The notes under the pieces were generated by a model, which saw only the letters and a program-made list of their open reading frames with translations, was not told the DNA's origin and ran no database searches. DNA of 64,000 nt, from NCBI GenBank assembly GCA_023634235.1, contig JAMKCF010000068.1, forward strand, positions 317,501-381,500, in the 5' to 3' direction. This document shows positions 11,463-23,076 of the stretch, in pieces; positions within the stretch are counted from its first letter, which is position 1, and every line of letters starts with the position of its first letter. Position numbers and translations under genes: made by a program. This stretch comes from Pisaster brevispinus. Its lineage: Eukaryota; Echinodermata; Asteroidea; Forcipulatida; Asteriidae.

Positions 11463-11939
11463 AGCAGGGTGCATGTGCTCACGAAGTAACTGGGTGAGAG
11501 ATCACAATTCCATGTACAGCCACAGGACTGCTTCGATCGAGACGACAAAAAAACTTTTTAAAATGTGAAAGAACATACCGGTACTTTGGTGAGTTCCAAG
11601 ATCTGAGCCAACTCAATCCATGCCTCGACATCTTCCGGGAACTGATCGACGACCTTCTGGAGATGACCCTTGGCAGTCTCCCTATTGGTCTCATCACTGG
11701 ATGTCGCATAGAGAGACCCAAGAATCTTCATGGTCTCATAGTTACCTGGTTGAACTTTCAGTACCTTCTCGAAGCACTGGGCAGCCTGGTTTGAAACAAG
11801 AGGAGTGCATTTGGTTTTTGTCAACATAGTGCTGATTTACAGGCAAAATTATCAAGAAAGAAACAATCAAAGTCACCTTTCAGCTGACTAATGTCAACTT
11901 TTTGAGAAAACGAAAAGAAAAACAAATTAATTAATTTCA

Positions 11940-12035
11940 ACAATAAACTTTTTGAGGCTTTGCATGGTGAGGTATAAATGTATATTCGGTTTGCGGTAAC
12001 ACCACGTGTATATGTGAGCTGGGTGCGCTCTGTTC
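11940..12035. repeat. Fragment of the GGTTTGCGGTAACACC repeat family
   Basis: It contains CTTTTTGAGGCTTTGCATGG and CGGTTTGCGGTAACACCACG. The same sequence occurs at about 31088-31150, inverted at about 32142-32175, and in part at the right window edge (63968-63990). Confidence 0.7.
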
Positions 12036-12339
12036 TGTACTTTATTCTGGCTGGAAAGGAGAGGGAATGGAGAAACAGCGGTTGGAGTTGGTGGGATATA
12101 ACAGCACTTTGATTAATTAAAGAAACAAACAACTAACCAAATACATTCACAGCTATTACTGTAGAAATGTGTCCATCCATAATCACATTACACTAAACCA
12201 TAAGGGTTCAAGAAGATGAAGGGTTTCAAAAGTAAACACTTAATTGTTGATCTCACTTTAGTTCAGAATAAAAGATAGATAAATTAAAACAAAAGATACA
12301 AAAAAATGAAAAGCAAACTTATCCCCAATTGAACAATCT

Positions 12340-14781
12340 CTATAAAAAAACTAAACATTGAGTTTTTGTTTGCTACAAAAACAAGGTGTTCGTGATCGAT
12401 TTCATCAAATTATGATTGAACCTGATTTGTGCCCTTTGTAATGCCGTGTAGTTAGTAAAAATCCAATGTGTGGTTCAGGAGTTATGATTATTTCAAATAT
12501 TGAATTTGATCATCCGGTTTGAACCGGAAGTCAAAGTCAAATTGGGTCGCATTCTGTGTGTCATTTCTTAAGTTGATAAATACATTCCCAATGATGTAAA
12601 GATTGTTTTATAAAAAATGTGTGCTTTGGAAGTTATATTTTTTTGAAACATTAATGTTTAGCTTCCGGTTTGAACCGAAGGTCAGGGTTAAATGAGGTTA
12701 CACTGTGTATCGTTTGTTAAGTCTTAGGAGCTTTTTCTGAGGACGTATACTTGATAAAAATATTACATGAACTATCATTAATTGGGTGTGCAATATACAA
12801 TGAAATAGCAAGTGACGCCAACTGTATTCCTACTTGCAGTGTATGTGACTTAAAATAACGGAATTGTTGATGTAATATAAAACAAATCTTATATTGCTCA
12901 CTTTAGTTTTTGTTGTATCGAGCGTTAAGGACCCGTACAATGGGACTTTGACCCTTTAACCATCCAACTACCCAAGTAACTCCTGACCATGATTTAAAAA
13001 ATTCTTCTGGAATAAAAGTATATAAATTTCTGAATAAACAAGTAGTAAATATTTTTTAACTTGAAATTTGCAACTGACCTTCCAAATTTAACCTTTTGTT
13101 CCACAATTTATTAATTATTCAGACCATCACCCCCTTTTAAATTATATCCTTTGTTTTCCAAGTACCCCAAATCGTCTAAACAAATGTGTTTAGGCCACCA
13201 ATCCTTCAGTTTGAAATTTTCCCCAAAGAACCCAACTAAACAATTGGTAACAGGGGCCACGCACTTTGTTTACAAGTTCATCCGAGTATGGACAGTGGAT
13301 GAGTGTGACGTTTTACGGTTGACCAATCAGCGATCAGGAAATCCATAAGGGACCATGGCGGCATATTCACCAACAGACGTTAACGTTAGATTGTGAGAAG
13401 TGTTGGCAAAACGAGCGCCCTGACTCAGCTAAATGAAATCAAATGTAAAATGTACAGCATTTAGAATATAACCTTATCTATTCGGCCCATCCAACGATAC
13501 GTTGTGGTAACATTGAAAGTTAGTAGTAAGTACCATGTTTTACGAGGCAAACTGTTTCGTTTTGAAACAAAATGTTTGAGTCAATTTTAGAACTAGTAAT
13601 TGACAACAAAATCATAAAATTTTACAACTGGATTGAAGGTCGGTTATTCATCTCTATAAATCTGTAAATATTTTGGCAGAAAATTACTTTGATCACAAGA
13701 AATTGGTGAAATTCCTGAGACTACACCACGCTCATTAAATATTCATGGAGAGGTCAAGCTCCGAAACTAGTGCATACGTTGCAGATAAAATTGGATATTG
13801 TGTGCAGGGCGGACTGACTGCATAATATAGCTGTTCAGTACTCAATACTACACGTGCAGTGCACACGTGGCTGTATAGGTTAGGCGTACATTGTATTGGC
13901 ATGTAGGCCTACATTATCGGTTGTCATACAACGTGGTTCAACAGACTCGTTCGCTTTGATGTCCAGTTTCAACCCGATGCAAAGATTAAAATGTTATCAT
14001 CTCTGTGCAAAAGTTTGAGCAGGATTACTCATCTATAACGTGATACAAAATTTATGTTGAAATATTACGTAGTTTTTTAGATCAGAATGTTTACAATTTT
14101 TCAACTTCCGGTTTGAACCGGAAGTAAAGGTCAAATGGGGTCAAGTTCTGTGCAGCATTTATTGATCTTTTATCGACCTGTCCGGTGATATGTAGATTGT
14201 CCAAATCCAACTTGTGGTTCATGAGTTATGATCTTTTTAAAATAATAAACTTTGATTTATTGTAATTCAATACCCAATGACATCTTCATGACATCATCAA
14301 GTTTGTGTGGTCTTGATAATGAGGTTCAGATGTGTTATGAGTTTCAATGTTAAATTCAATTTCAATCTTGAGTTATGACCAAAAAATTGAATTTTTTACG
14401 AAAAAACACAAAGGCAGACTTTGACCTTTCGGTACGACCGGAAGTAAAGGTCATGCGATTTTGATGTTAACTTTTCAAATGTTGCCGAGGTATTGATCTA
14501 TCAGATGTCCAATTATGAGCATCATAGCTTTAAAATTCACGAAGATACAGCGAATAGCAAATGGTCAGTTTTCAACTTTGAAAACCTTGTAATTCGACAC
14601 CTGATGACGTCATCATGATGTCATTAATTCTGTGCCGTCTTCGTATTAAGGTTCAATTGTCTGATAAGTTTCAAGGTTCAATTCAGTTTCAATCTTGGGT
14701 TATGCTGTATAGAGAAGAGTTCCGTGGAAGAAGAAGAAGAAGATGGAGAAGAAAAAAAAACAAAAACAGAACAATAACAAG
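12340..14781. repeat. Composite dispersed repeat with GGTTTGAACCGGAAG palindromes
   Basis: The palindromic motif CCGGTTTGAACCGGAAGT occurs at about 12514 and 14106, with diverged copies at about 12664 and 14430. Each is followed by AAGGTCAAAT-like sequence and a TGGTTCATGAGTTATGAT-like block. The segment ends in a GAAGAAGAAG-rich tract before the hairpin at 14782-14812. No coding potential was recognised, apart from a weak first-exon candidate at 13354-13395. Confidence 0.5.
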
Positions 14782-14812
14782 AGGTGTTCGTGCACATGTT
14801 GCACGAACACCT
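14782..14812. repeat. Perfect 13-bp hairpin at the end of the composite repeat
   Basis: The arms are AGGTGTTCGTGCA and TGCACGAACACCT with a CATGT loop. Part of the arm (GGTGTTCGTG) reappears near the other end of the composite repeat at about 12385, so this may mark the termini of one mobile unit. Confidence 0.8.
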
Positions 14813-15084
14813 AAATAATGAGAATTTTACTATTGTAAAGAAACACTTGGTAATTCAACACTGCAGCTAATCGGTTTACTGTTAGACCAAAAAAATAAAC
14901 CTCTCTTATAATAAATAAGAATGAGCAGTTCTCGCCCTCTCTCTGGTCACTTTATCTACACTAGACTAAAATAAAGAAAGACATAAGACAAGCAAAGAAA
15001 AACTTAACAGAGATTAAAACCACTAAAATAAACAACAGGCCAGAGCCAGGCCTTCTGCATGTTAAATCACCCAGATAACATTCA

Positions 15085-16335
15085 TACATTGGGCCAACAT
15101 GGGTATTTGGTCGGCACCGTTGGCGTTGGTATTGTGTCAGCTTTTGGCGTTGGCCCCACATTGGCACTACGTCGCCATGATCGGCATTGGCATTATGTTT
15201 GTTTCTGACATTGGGCCGATGTTGGCTGTAGGTGGGCAGAATCACATTGGTTTTACATTGGCGATCAATGTTAAGCCAACGTTGGTTGTTAGTAATTAAA
15301 CAATACTCGGCATTGTGTTGGTTTCCGACGTAGGGGCAATGTTGGCTCTAGGTCGGCATTACCACATTGATTTTACGTCGGCACTCAATGTTGAGCCAAC
15401 GTTGGTTGATAGTGGGGCAGCAATATCGGCACTGTGTTGGTTTCTGACGTAGGACCAATGTTGGCTCTAGGTCGGCATTACCACATTGGTTTTACATCGG
15501 CACTCAATGTTGAGCCAATGTTGGTTATTTGTGGGACAGCAATATCGGCACTCTGTTGGTTTCCGACGTAGAACCAATGTTGTATCTAGGTCGGCATTAC
15601 CATGTTGGTTTTTAGTCGGCACTCAATGTTGAGCCAATGTTGGTTATTTGTGGGACAGCAATAGCGGCACTGTGTTGGTTTCCGACGTAGAACCAATGTT
15701 GTATCTAGGTCGGCATTACCACATTGGTTTTTTGTCGGCACTCAATGTTGAGCCAATGTTGGTTATTTGTGGGACAGCAATATCAGCATTGTGTTGGTTT
15801 CCGACGTAGGAGCAATGTTGAATCTAGGTCGGCATTAGCACATTGGTTTTACGTCGGCACTCAATGTTGAGCCAATGTTGGTTATTTGTGGGACAGCAAT
15901 ATCGGCATTGTGTTGGTTTTCGACGTAGAACCAATGTTGGCTCTAGGTCGGCATTACCACATTGGTTTTTTGTCGGCACTCAATGTTGAGACAATGTTGG
16001 TTATTTGTGGGACAGCAATATCGGCACTGTGTTGGTTTCCGATGTAGAACCAATGTTGGCTCTAGGTCGACATTACCACATTGGTTTTACGTCGGCACTC
16101 AATGTTGAGACAATATTGGTTATTTGTGGGACAGCAATATCGGCACTGTGTTGGTTTCCGACGTAGAACCAATGTTGGCTCTAGGTCGGCATTACCACAT
16201 TGGTTTTACATTGGCACTCAACGTTGAGCCAATGTTGGTTATTTGTGGGACAGCAATATCGGCACTCTGTTGGTTTCCGACGTAGAACCAATGTTGGCTC
16301 TAGGTCGGCATTAGCACATTGGTTTTATGACGTCG
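15085..16335. repeat. 119-bp satellite, about 10 copies
   Basis: GGGACAGCAA recurs at 15533, 15652, 15771, 15890, 16009, 16128 and 16247, exactly 119 bp apart. Earlier copies (from 15085) are more diverged. Each unit carries several CCAATGTTGG/CCAACGTTGG-like palindromic words and GGTTTTACGTCGGCACTCAA. Confidence 0.95.
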
Positions 16336-17325
16336 GCACATCAGTAATGGTAATTTAAGGACAACTTCGTTGAACCATATTGGAGATTGTTTTTATATCG
16401 ATTGCCAATCATTTTTGGGACACCATTGCAAACCAAAACCTTGATACACTGTTGTTGGTGTTGGTTTGCTAGTCTGATTATTTGTTGTTGGGGGTTTTTG
16501 TAATCCGACAAAGATTTCAAATGGAAAACGTTGGAGTTGTGTTGATATATTGCAGCAGTTATATGTTGGCTTTAGGTCGGCGGTCTTGATGTTAAGTCGT
16601 CAACCATTTATAACAAGAATCATACCTTGACAATATGCGTCAGGGGTTATGACCGAAATGTGTTAAGTCTATCTGGGCATAAAATAGATCAACTGTCTTT
16701 ACAAATAGCAGTTTGCTTGTTAGTTATAGGACAAGTTTGCTGAAGGTTTGTTTATAGGTTGACAGTCAAATGCCAGTAATCCTGAAAATACACGAAGAAG
16801 TCAGTACTCAGTTATATCATTAGACGATCACGCTAAATGTTGAGCCAACATTGAGCCAACGTTGGGCCAACATTGACATAAATGCAAATTTTTGGGCGAG
16901 GCTTAGATGTGTGTGATTTTTCTTTGATAATATCACAACAATTTAGGTGAATTTAGTTATCCAAGGCAAATTGTTGTGCTTTTGTGTGTAATTCGTCTGT
17001 AAGAAAATATGAAAATCAAAATACAAACAAACATTTGTAAATCAAACATGTAAATTAAAAAGTAAACAGTTTGAATTAAAAAAGGTGTAAACCATGACTG
17101 GAAAGTCTATGGATCTTGGACATTAAATACAAAACATGCAGTGCAGAAGGACGTGTAGGCCTGTGTAGGTTGTAGTAAGTGTAGAATGTATTAAGTTATT
17201 GGTATCATAACTTACATGTAATTAATATAACTTATAGGTAGATATTTACAGACACTAATTACTTAGCAAAGGTCATTCACTACATGTACAGAAAGATCCA
17301 CTCGAAGTCAATATTTTTGAATAAC
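16336..17325. other. Spacer between the satellite and the CCAACGTTGG block
   Basis: AT-rich sequence. A short TTGAGCCAACATTGAGCC run at about 16840 links the flanking repeats. No gene seen. Confidence 0.4.
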
Positions 17326-17882
17326 GATACGTTGGCCCAACGTTGGGGCAATGTAGAGCCAACATAAAGGTTATTAGTGGGGCCGATGTTGGGCCAACAT
17401 TAACGCTGGCCCAACGTAACGCCGACTAGCAAAAGTATATTTGGTAATTAACATTGGCCCAACATAAACCTTTCGTTGGTTCTACGTTGGACAATGTTAA
17501 GCCCATGTTTACGTTGGGCCAACGTTGGCCCAACTTTAACATTGGCCCAACGTAACTCCGATGAGCAAAAGTATGTTGGGCCAACGTTGACAGCCAACGT
17601 CAGCCCAACAAAACTTTTCTGTTGGCAGAATGTTGGGCGCAACGTTGGTCGAATGTTCGACTGTGTTGGCCCAATATTGGTTCAATGTTTTAACATACAT
17701 GGGCAGAACACTGGCCCAATGTTGGGCCAATGTTTACGTTGGGCCAACGTTGGGCCAACTTTTTCATTGGCCCAACATAAGACCGATGAGCAAAAGTACG
17801 TTGGGCCATTGTTGATAGCCAATGTTGTTCCAATGAAAGTGTTTCGTTGGCCCAACGTTGGTCCTATGTAGTGATGCTATTT
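17326..17882. repeat. CCAACGTTGG / GGCCCAACGT palindrome-rich block
   Basis: Dense alternation of TTGGGCCAACGTTGG and TTGGCCCAACGT words gives extensive self-complementarity. A looser repeat with GCAAAAGTA preceded by CCGA(C/T)(T/G)AG occurs at about 17424, 17560 and 17785. Frames on both strands (17448-17871) only reflect the repeat words GPTL/ANVGPT. Confidence 0.9.
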
Positions 17883-18004
17883 GGGCCATATTGTACATTA
17901 TTGACTACAGATCAGTCTCAAACTGTGAAACTTTAAACCAATCGTACGTGTCAGAACGACAGTTTTCTGCAATGTCATGGACGTTGTATTTGTGTACATG
18001 TACA

Positions 18005-18102
18005 TGCACTGTGTGTAGTATTCACACATTGTATGGTTGACAGCGTAGATGTATACATCTACGCTGTCAACCATACAATGTGTGAATACTATGCACAGTG
18101 CA
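18005..18102. repeat. 98-bp near-perfect palindrome
   Basis: It is centred between 18053 and 18054 on GATGTATACATC. Each position i pairs with 18107-i, with only two mismatched pairs (in GTGTGTAG versus CTATGCAC), so arms of about 49 bp meet with no loop. Flanking DNA is rich in TGTACATG words. Confidence 0.95.
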
Positions 18103-19295
18103 GTCAGTGCTCAGTGCTCTCCCCGCAACTATACGACTCCACCAGCACATATACCAGTATACCATACCGTATACGTGTACATGGTACATGTACATGAACA
18201 TGAACATGATGAAGCACTGTGAAGCTGATACGCATACCACAAAATAATTCACAGCACAGTCACTGTCATTAGTGTCGGCTGCAGTGCTGTACCCCGTACT
18301 GCTGTGCTACTGCTACTGCTACTGTGCTATCATGTAGATGTACTGTGTGTAGATACTCATCATCCATACTTTGTTTTGCATGTTTTGCTTTGTCAATGTC
18401 ATGTTCATGTTTACAGTTAAATACAATACATGACAAAGATGAAGCTGATGTGTATACACCCATCCATGGCAAAATCATTCACAAGTATTGTACATACAAT
18501 TTACAAAAACCGTCTGATATATTTTGAACTGTCGCTAAACTTGCGATGGCTTGACCTCAATACCTAGGCCTAATCTGTTGTTTACTGCCATGTCCAGCAA
18601 TGTCCAATCTTTATAAATTACCATATATTTGATGATGATAATATTATTCAATCAATTAAAAAATTGACTGCGAAAAAAAAAAAAACCCAAAACACTTGCA
18701 TGGACATGGGTTTTATTGTTTACTTTGGGTCCAACATGATCATGTGAAAATCCCCATCAAAATTGCCTGCAGGGCCATGGGTGTCTTAACAAAGATCAGT
18801 TCTCCATACATGAAATGAAAAATTCCTAAAAACTGATCCGAAAATATTAGCCGGAGTTGACATTTCACAATGGATGGTGAACAATCACACTTTATTTTTA
18901 TTCTGATTGAAAAAATAACTTAGGCCTATAGTAAGTATAGATCTAATTCTTGAGTTGAGTGGCTCTGAATAAGTTTTGAATAATGTTTTGTTTAAAAGTA
19001 GATATAATCACTTTTTATGCTAAAATTTGTCTGCTGACATTTTGTTGTAATAATCATGCCGGACTTTGCTTTTAACTTTAAAATAAATAAATAAACAAAC
19101 ATAATCAATAAATAAATTAATTAACAAATAAACACACCAACACCCCAACAAAACAAACAAACAAACAAACACCCCAACTAACAAACAAATAAATAAATGA
19201 GAAAATAAATAAGAAAAATAATTTTAAAAAATGACAAAAGACAGACAGACAGTTTGCACAATATTTTTGCTTTCTCCAAATCGTTTTTATTACTA
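18103..19295. other. Intergenic, low-complexity AAAT/AAAC tract at 19080-19250
   Basis: 18103-18330 holds TGTACATG- and CTACTG-type short repeats. 19080-19250 is an AAATAAAT/ACAAACAA tract. Two TAGGCCTA octamers lie at 18565 and 18921. No gene recognised. Confidence 0.5.
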
Positions 19296-19640
19296 TGAGG
19301 GCTCGAATTTGGGGGAAAAGTCCACAAGACTGCAGGGCTTGTAGCTCAAAACTTTTACTGGACCAGAAAATTTGTTACAAGACCGGAATCAAAATGAGAA
19401 GAACACTCTACACAGTTTCACATTTGAGCTGTTTTTGTACCAAGCACTAAGAGAAGATTGATCAAGTTTTTCTTGTGGTTAATACTTCAATACTCAATTG
19501 ATCAGTTTAATTAAAAAATACAGTGATGTGTTATTATTCAAAACACAAGACCGCCGGACTTGTACGGTCTTAAGTTTACCGGCCCGACACTAAAATCACT
19601 GGCCTAAGGCCTGCGGTCCAGTGTCAAATTCAAACCCTGA
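19296..19640. mobile_element. MITE with GGGCTCGAATTTG-type inverted ends
   Basis: The left end is GAGGGCTCGAATTTGGGGGA and the right end GTCAAATTCAAACCCTGA, which are inverted relatives. The inner part repeats the theme (ACAAGACCGG near the left, CAAGACCGCCGG near the right). Related copies are at 11008-11462, 3240-3560 and, in part, inside each unit of the 37-60 kb array. A hAT-like origin is possible but not shown. Confidence 0.75.
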
Positions 19641-19802
19641 CTATCTTTACAAGTCCCTGAAATGGGAAGAACTGACATGATCTCCTCTAATTGAAGAAAT
19701 ACAACTGTTGTTGGAGCTGCACTTATAAAGGGTTGTTTCTAATCATTGTCTTTACAGATGCCATTCTCCAAACAGTGATGTCATGGGGAGAACGACTTAG
19801 AA

Positions 19803-22800
19803 GTCTTTGACAACCTAAAGTTGAAAATTTCGAGGAAGTTTTCTATAGATCCAGACCAGTTCTCACTTCAGATTAAAGTTGGGAAATTCAGCTGTTTCGC
19901 GGACATCGACGAGGAAGACAATGATGATCTTTCACTGTTAAGGGATGGCGGTGATGTTCGTGTTCAAGAAAATGCCATGGAAGCTTCATCTCATCCTTCC
20001 ACTGATGTGTCCCCATCTACTAGCAGTATTCCAAGTAATGCTATTTCAAGTCCAAGCCCCAAAGCAGTCAAGAGTAACAGCGAGGTATTTAAAGCAAAAA
20101 GCTTAATTTAAATAACCCATTTTTTGCTTTGTATACTATTCTAAACAAATCAAAGCCCAAAATAACTCAAAACATTGTCTGCACTGAAAAGCAAAGTGTG
20201 ACAGTACATGTAATGTATGATTATATCATACCAATCCCAAACCCAATCAAACTTAAAAAAACAATGTAGTCTTCAAAAAAGAAAGGCCCTCATGTGAGTA
20301 TCAGTATGTTACACAAAATATAGGCCTACTTGAATTGTAAAGATTAGTTGTCTGACTCCAAACTGACACAAAAGTCACAGTTTGACAGTTATACATTAAT
20401 AACCTAATTTAAAATCAAGATACATGAATGAAACACTGAGTTGTGGGGTGTTATACTTTCTGAAAAGTATAATAGTTACTGTATAAGCCCTGCATCCTCT
20501 TTCAGAGGGTATGCAGAATTTTATTTGACCAAGTTGGTTTTTCTTTCCAATTTGTAACGCTTAATTATAGTTTGTTTTAAAATGTTTTTCTTTGTTTGTT
20601 TTTTTTATAGCAGGCCTTTGATGTTAGACAAATTGTCAGGTCTCATCCAAAGGGAGCAATTATCGAGAAGGAGTATGACAAAAACAACACAAACACAACA
20701 GAGACAAGGATTTTACTCACATCCGTGGTGTGCTCACACATGGTGCAACATTTATCTTAGTAAATAAAGTACACGTAAAACAAAAATTCTTGAGTTTCAA
20801 GACATGCAGCTGTTTCATTTTGGGTGAAAATTCATTATAGATGGTGCTCAATTTAAAGAAGTAGATATGACGATTCCATGCAGTCTCAAAAAAAAAGTTG
20901 GGCAAAGGTACACTCGGCCCTTAAAATTCCACAACACAAACAACTGATCATTAGATGCTGCTGCTTTTGTTTTACTTTCAGGAATTTGTCCCAACAGAAA
21001 AAAATACCTGTTCTTCTAAGAAGTGTGAATTTTGGTTCATTGAAGAACTATATAAGGATTGTAGGTTTTCCTAAATCTGTTTAAATCTTATTCTGTAGGT
21101 TGGTCTGAATATAAACTTATCTGTAAATTATGTTGATGAAAACTTGTTTCCCCTTGTTGAACCATTGTAGCTACCCAACCAGAGAGCAGAAGATCATGGT
21201 GGCGAAGTCAATTGTTGAAGCCTTTCCCACTCTTCCCTCACCAAACACTTCTTGTCCATATGTAAGTTATACATTGAACATTTCCTAGGATCTTCTTTAC
21301 CCATGATAGTGTAGACAGAATTTTGTGACCATATTTTTCCCTTTGAAAGGTACTTACACATTGCTAGTTGCCCATCTGGGCTCAATGCCAGACCTTATTG
21401 TTTAGAAATGATGATCTAATTGCCTGATCAAGACTGCCATTGTATACACTGAAAATTACCCTTAACCCTTTGGTAGATAAGGTTGTAATTTAATCCTATA
21501 TTTGGATCTATGAAAGTACTAATGAACTGGCGAGTTGTGATTCAACTTCATAAGATCCTGAACATAAGACATCCTGTACTGAAACTAAAAATAATAATTA
21601 CCATGCTAATACTTTTCTTTCAGGATATCTGGTTTGACCCTAATGATGCATCAAAAGGTTACATCAGCTCCAGATTTAATACTTTGAGACGATCCCTCCC
21701 CAAGTCCGAACAGCAACGCCCAAGGAAGAACAAGACACCAACTACATCGTGCGAAGAGAGTACGTCAACGAAGAAAATCAAGTCTGTTCACCAAAGGAGA
21801 ACATTTTCAATGGTCGATGAAATTCCTGAAGCAGAAGAGGAGGAGCTGGTTCTGTTTTGCAAGAGAACATCTGTACACAATAGGCAAAGCATCCAACAAG
21901 CAATGGAAAAATCCTTCCAGAATCGGCGCAACTGGATACAGAAGGAACTACCTTGTGTGAATGAGATCTTGAAGAGATACCCAAGATTTAGAGATATTCC
22001 AGGCCTGGTAAGTGTGACATTAAGTAAGAGAAGGTGGGGTTGCAATTACAACCATTTCACCCCTCCCCCAGATTGTTATGTTCCTCTGTAGGTCATTTGA
22101 AGGTTTCTTCAATACTGATGATACATGACTCCTTTGTGAACCTGAGGCTGTTTGTTACACTTCTCATGATATGGCAATTAATCCAGTGTATAACTCATTT
22201 GACTTTAATTTGAGTTAACATTTTGGGTCCACACAGTTAAAGATAACTTCAAACTGCACCACTTGGGCATGCATGGACTACGTTCCATGTTATTTTAAAG
22301 TATACATTTTTATTATTATTTTTTTTTATCAACATGATTGAGCATTTATGTACATAGATCTAGCAAGCTCTCATTACGAAAAAGGGGATCACTACACAAA
22401 GGTATTCTGGAATGCAGGCTTGAGATGTTTTTTTTGTATTTCCCCCCCCCCCCCCCCCCGATGGCAGCTTACAATAATTGCCTTTGTTTCAGCCATGTCT
22501 GCAAAACATCTTTACATTTGATTGTTACATACATTGTTGTTACAATTTGTGTTCCTGCAGTTCGATCAAGAGTTTCAGAGATTGTTTGGAGATGCTTCTT
22601 CCAAGCTAATCACCACGTGGGAGACGAGGTTTGTACCAGGGATTTTGCACGTGGCAAAGATGTCAAAGCTTCCCAAAATTATAAGCCTCCTGACTGACCT
22701 GTATGAACTGCATGACACACAGCCTTTCGAAGGGAAATCGCGGACGAGGTGGCAAATGGTCGCAATGGTGACCAGTGCCCGGCAAGACATGACGCAGCCC

Positions 22801-23076
22801 TACCTTCTTTGCCTGGGACCTAAAGGAGCACCATCTCCAATTGTTGTCATAGTTGACAAGGTGGCCATTCCCTGTGATGAGGCAGACATGACTGTAGCTG
22901 TAGATCCACTTTTCAAGTTGCATTACGTATTCAACTTGCAATATGCTAGTGAGCTGCGGTCATTTTATTCTTTCTTGGAATGTTTTGTTTACAATATTGG
23001 CATGAAAAATGCCAAAATTCCTGTGCCAGCAAGTGAGTTGATGTCCAGCATTAAAGTGGTGCTAAGTAGACAGTAA
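19803..23076 (+). CDS. SAMD3-like hypothetical protein (multi-exon, first exon not seen)
   Basis: Five exons join with consistent phases: up to 20084, 20611-20759, 21171-21261, 21624-22007 and 22561-23076 (TAA), about 470 codons. Each visible junction has a canonical GT and AG. The order of blocks resembles a family annotated as sterile alpha motif domain-containing 3-like or uncharacterised in fish and invertebrates. Exon 1 has a ubiquitin-like end (FSLQIKVGKFSCFADIDEED then LRDGGDVRV) and a Ser/Pro linker. Exon 3 has YPTREQKIMVAKSIVEAFP. Exon 4 has a GYISSRFNTLRRSLPKS segment, a Lys-rich stretch and an acidic EAEEEEL. Exon 5 has a conserved globular tail with FVPGILHVAKMSKLPKI, PIVVIVDKVAIP and LQYASELRSFYSFLE. 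No SAM domain is visible. Exon 1 has no suitable ATG and is closed upstream by TGA at 19776, so translation starts in an unseen exon; its acceptor is uncertain (near 19790-19800). Function unknown. No lesions, so probably expressed. Confidence 0.75.
22441..22459 (+). repeat. Poly-C tract in the last intron
   Basis: About 18-19 cytosines lie about 100 bp upstream of exon 5. Length is likely variable and prone to assembly error. Confidence 0.9.

Larger units (their letters stand above)
6089..11785 (-). pseudogene. CTR9: Partial, decayed copy of CTR9 (Paf1 complex TPR subunit)
   Basis: CTR9 is the TPR scaffold of the nuclear Paf1 transcription-elongation complex. Eight minus-strand exons match the middle third of the vertebrate protein, in order: 11579-11785 ([20 protein letters not shown]), 10358-10486 (GALHFRLGN), 9534-9715 ([15 protein letters not shown]), 8598-8686 ([15 protein letters not shown]), 7821-8006 ([20 protein letters not shown]), 7239-7379 (DRALAMYKQVLRNDGRNLFA), 6572-6664 (VREATADMSDVW) and 6089 to about 6152 (KAGKLKECKQSLLK). 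Most junctions are canonical and in matching phase. Damage: exon 9534-9715 has two one-base deletions (near GCCATTTTGAG and near AAAGCAGCC). Exon 6572-6664 has TAA (6608-6610) where Tyr is expected in IYVEQ. The 6.1-kb exon has an extra base in CCCCC and a scrambled start. The 7.3-kb exon lacks an AG at its expected acceptor. N- and C-terminal exons were not found. Retained introns indicate a segmental copy rather than a retrocopy. Assembly indels could explain some frameshifts but not the TAA. Confidence 0.85.

Noticed and set aside
14700..14812. microRNA precursor at the 13-bp hairpin
   Set aside because: The stem is too short for a pre-miRNA and it lies at the end of a dispersed repeat.
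17448..17871. Overlapping frames up to 131 codons in the CCAACGTTGG block
   Set aside because: The peptides are only repeats of the words ANVGPTL / LGQCW on both strands, as expected from a palindromic repeat.
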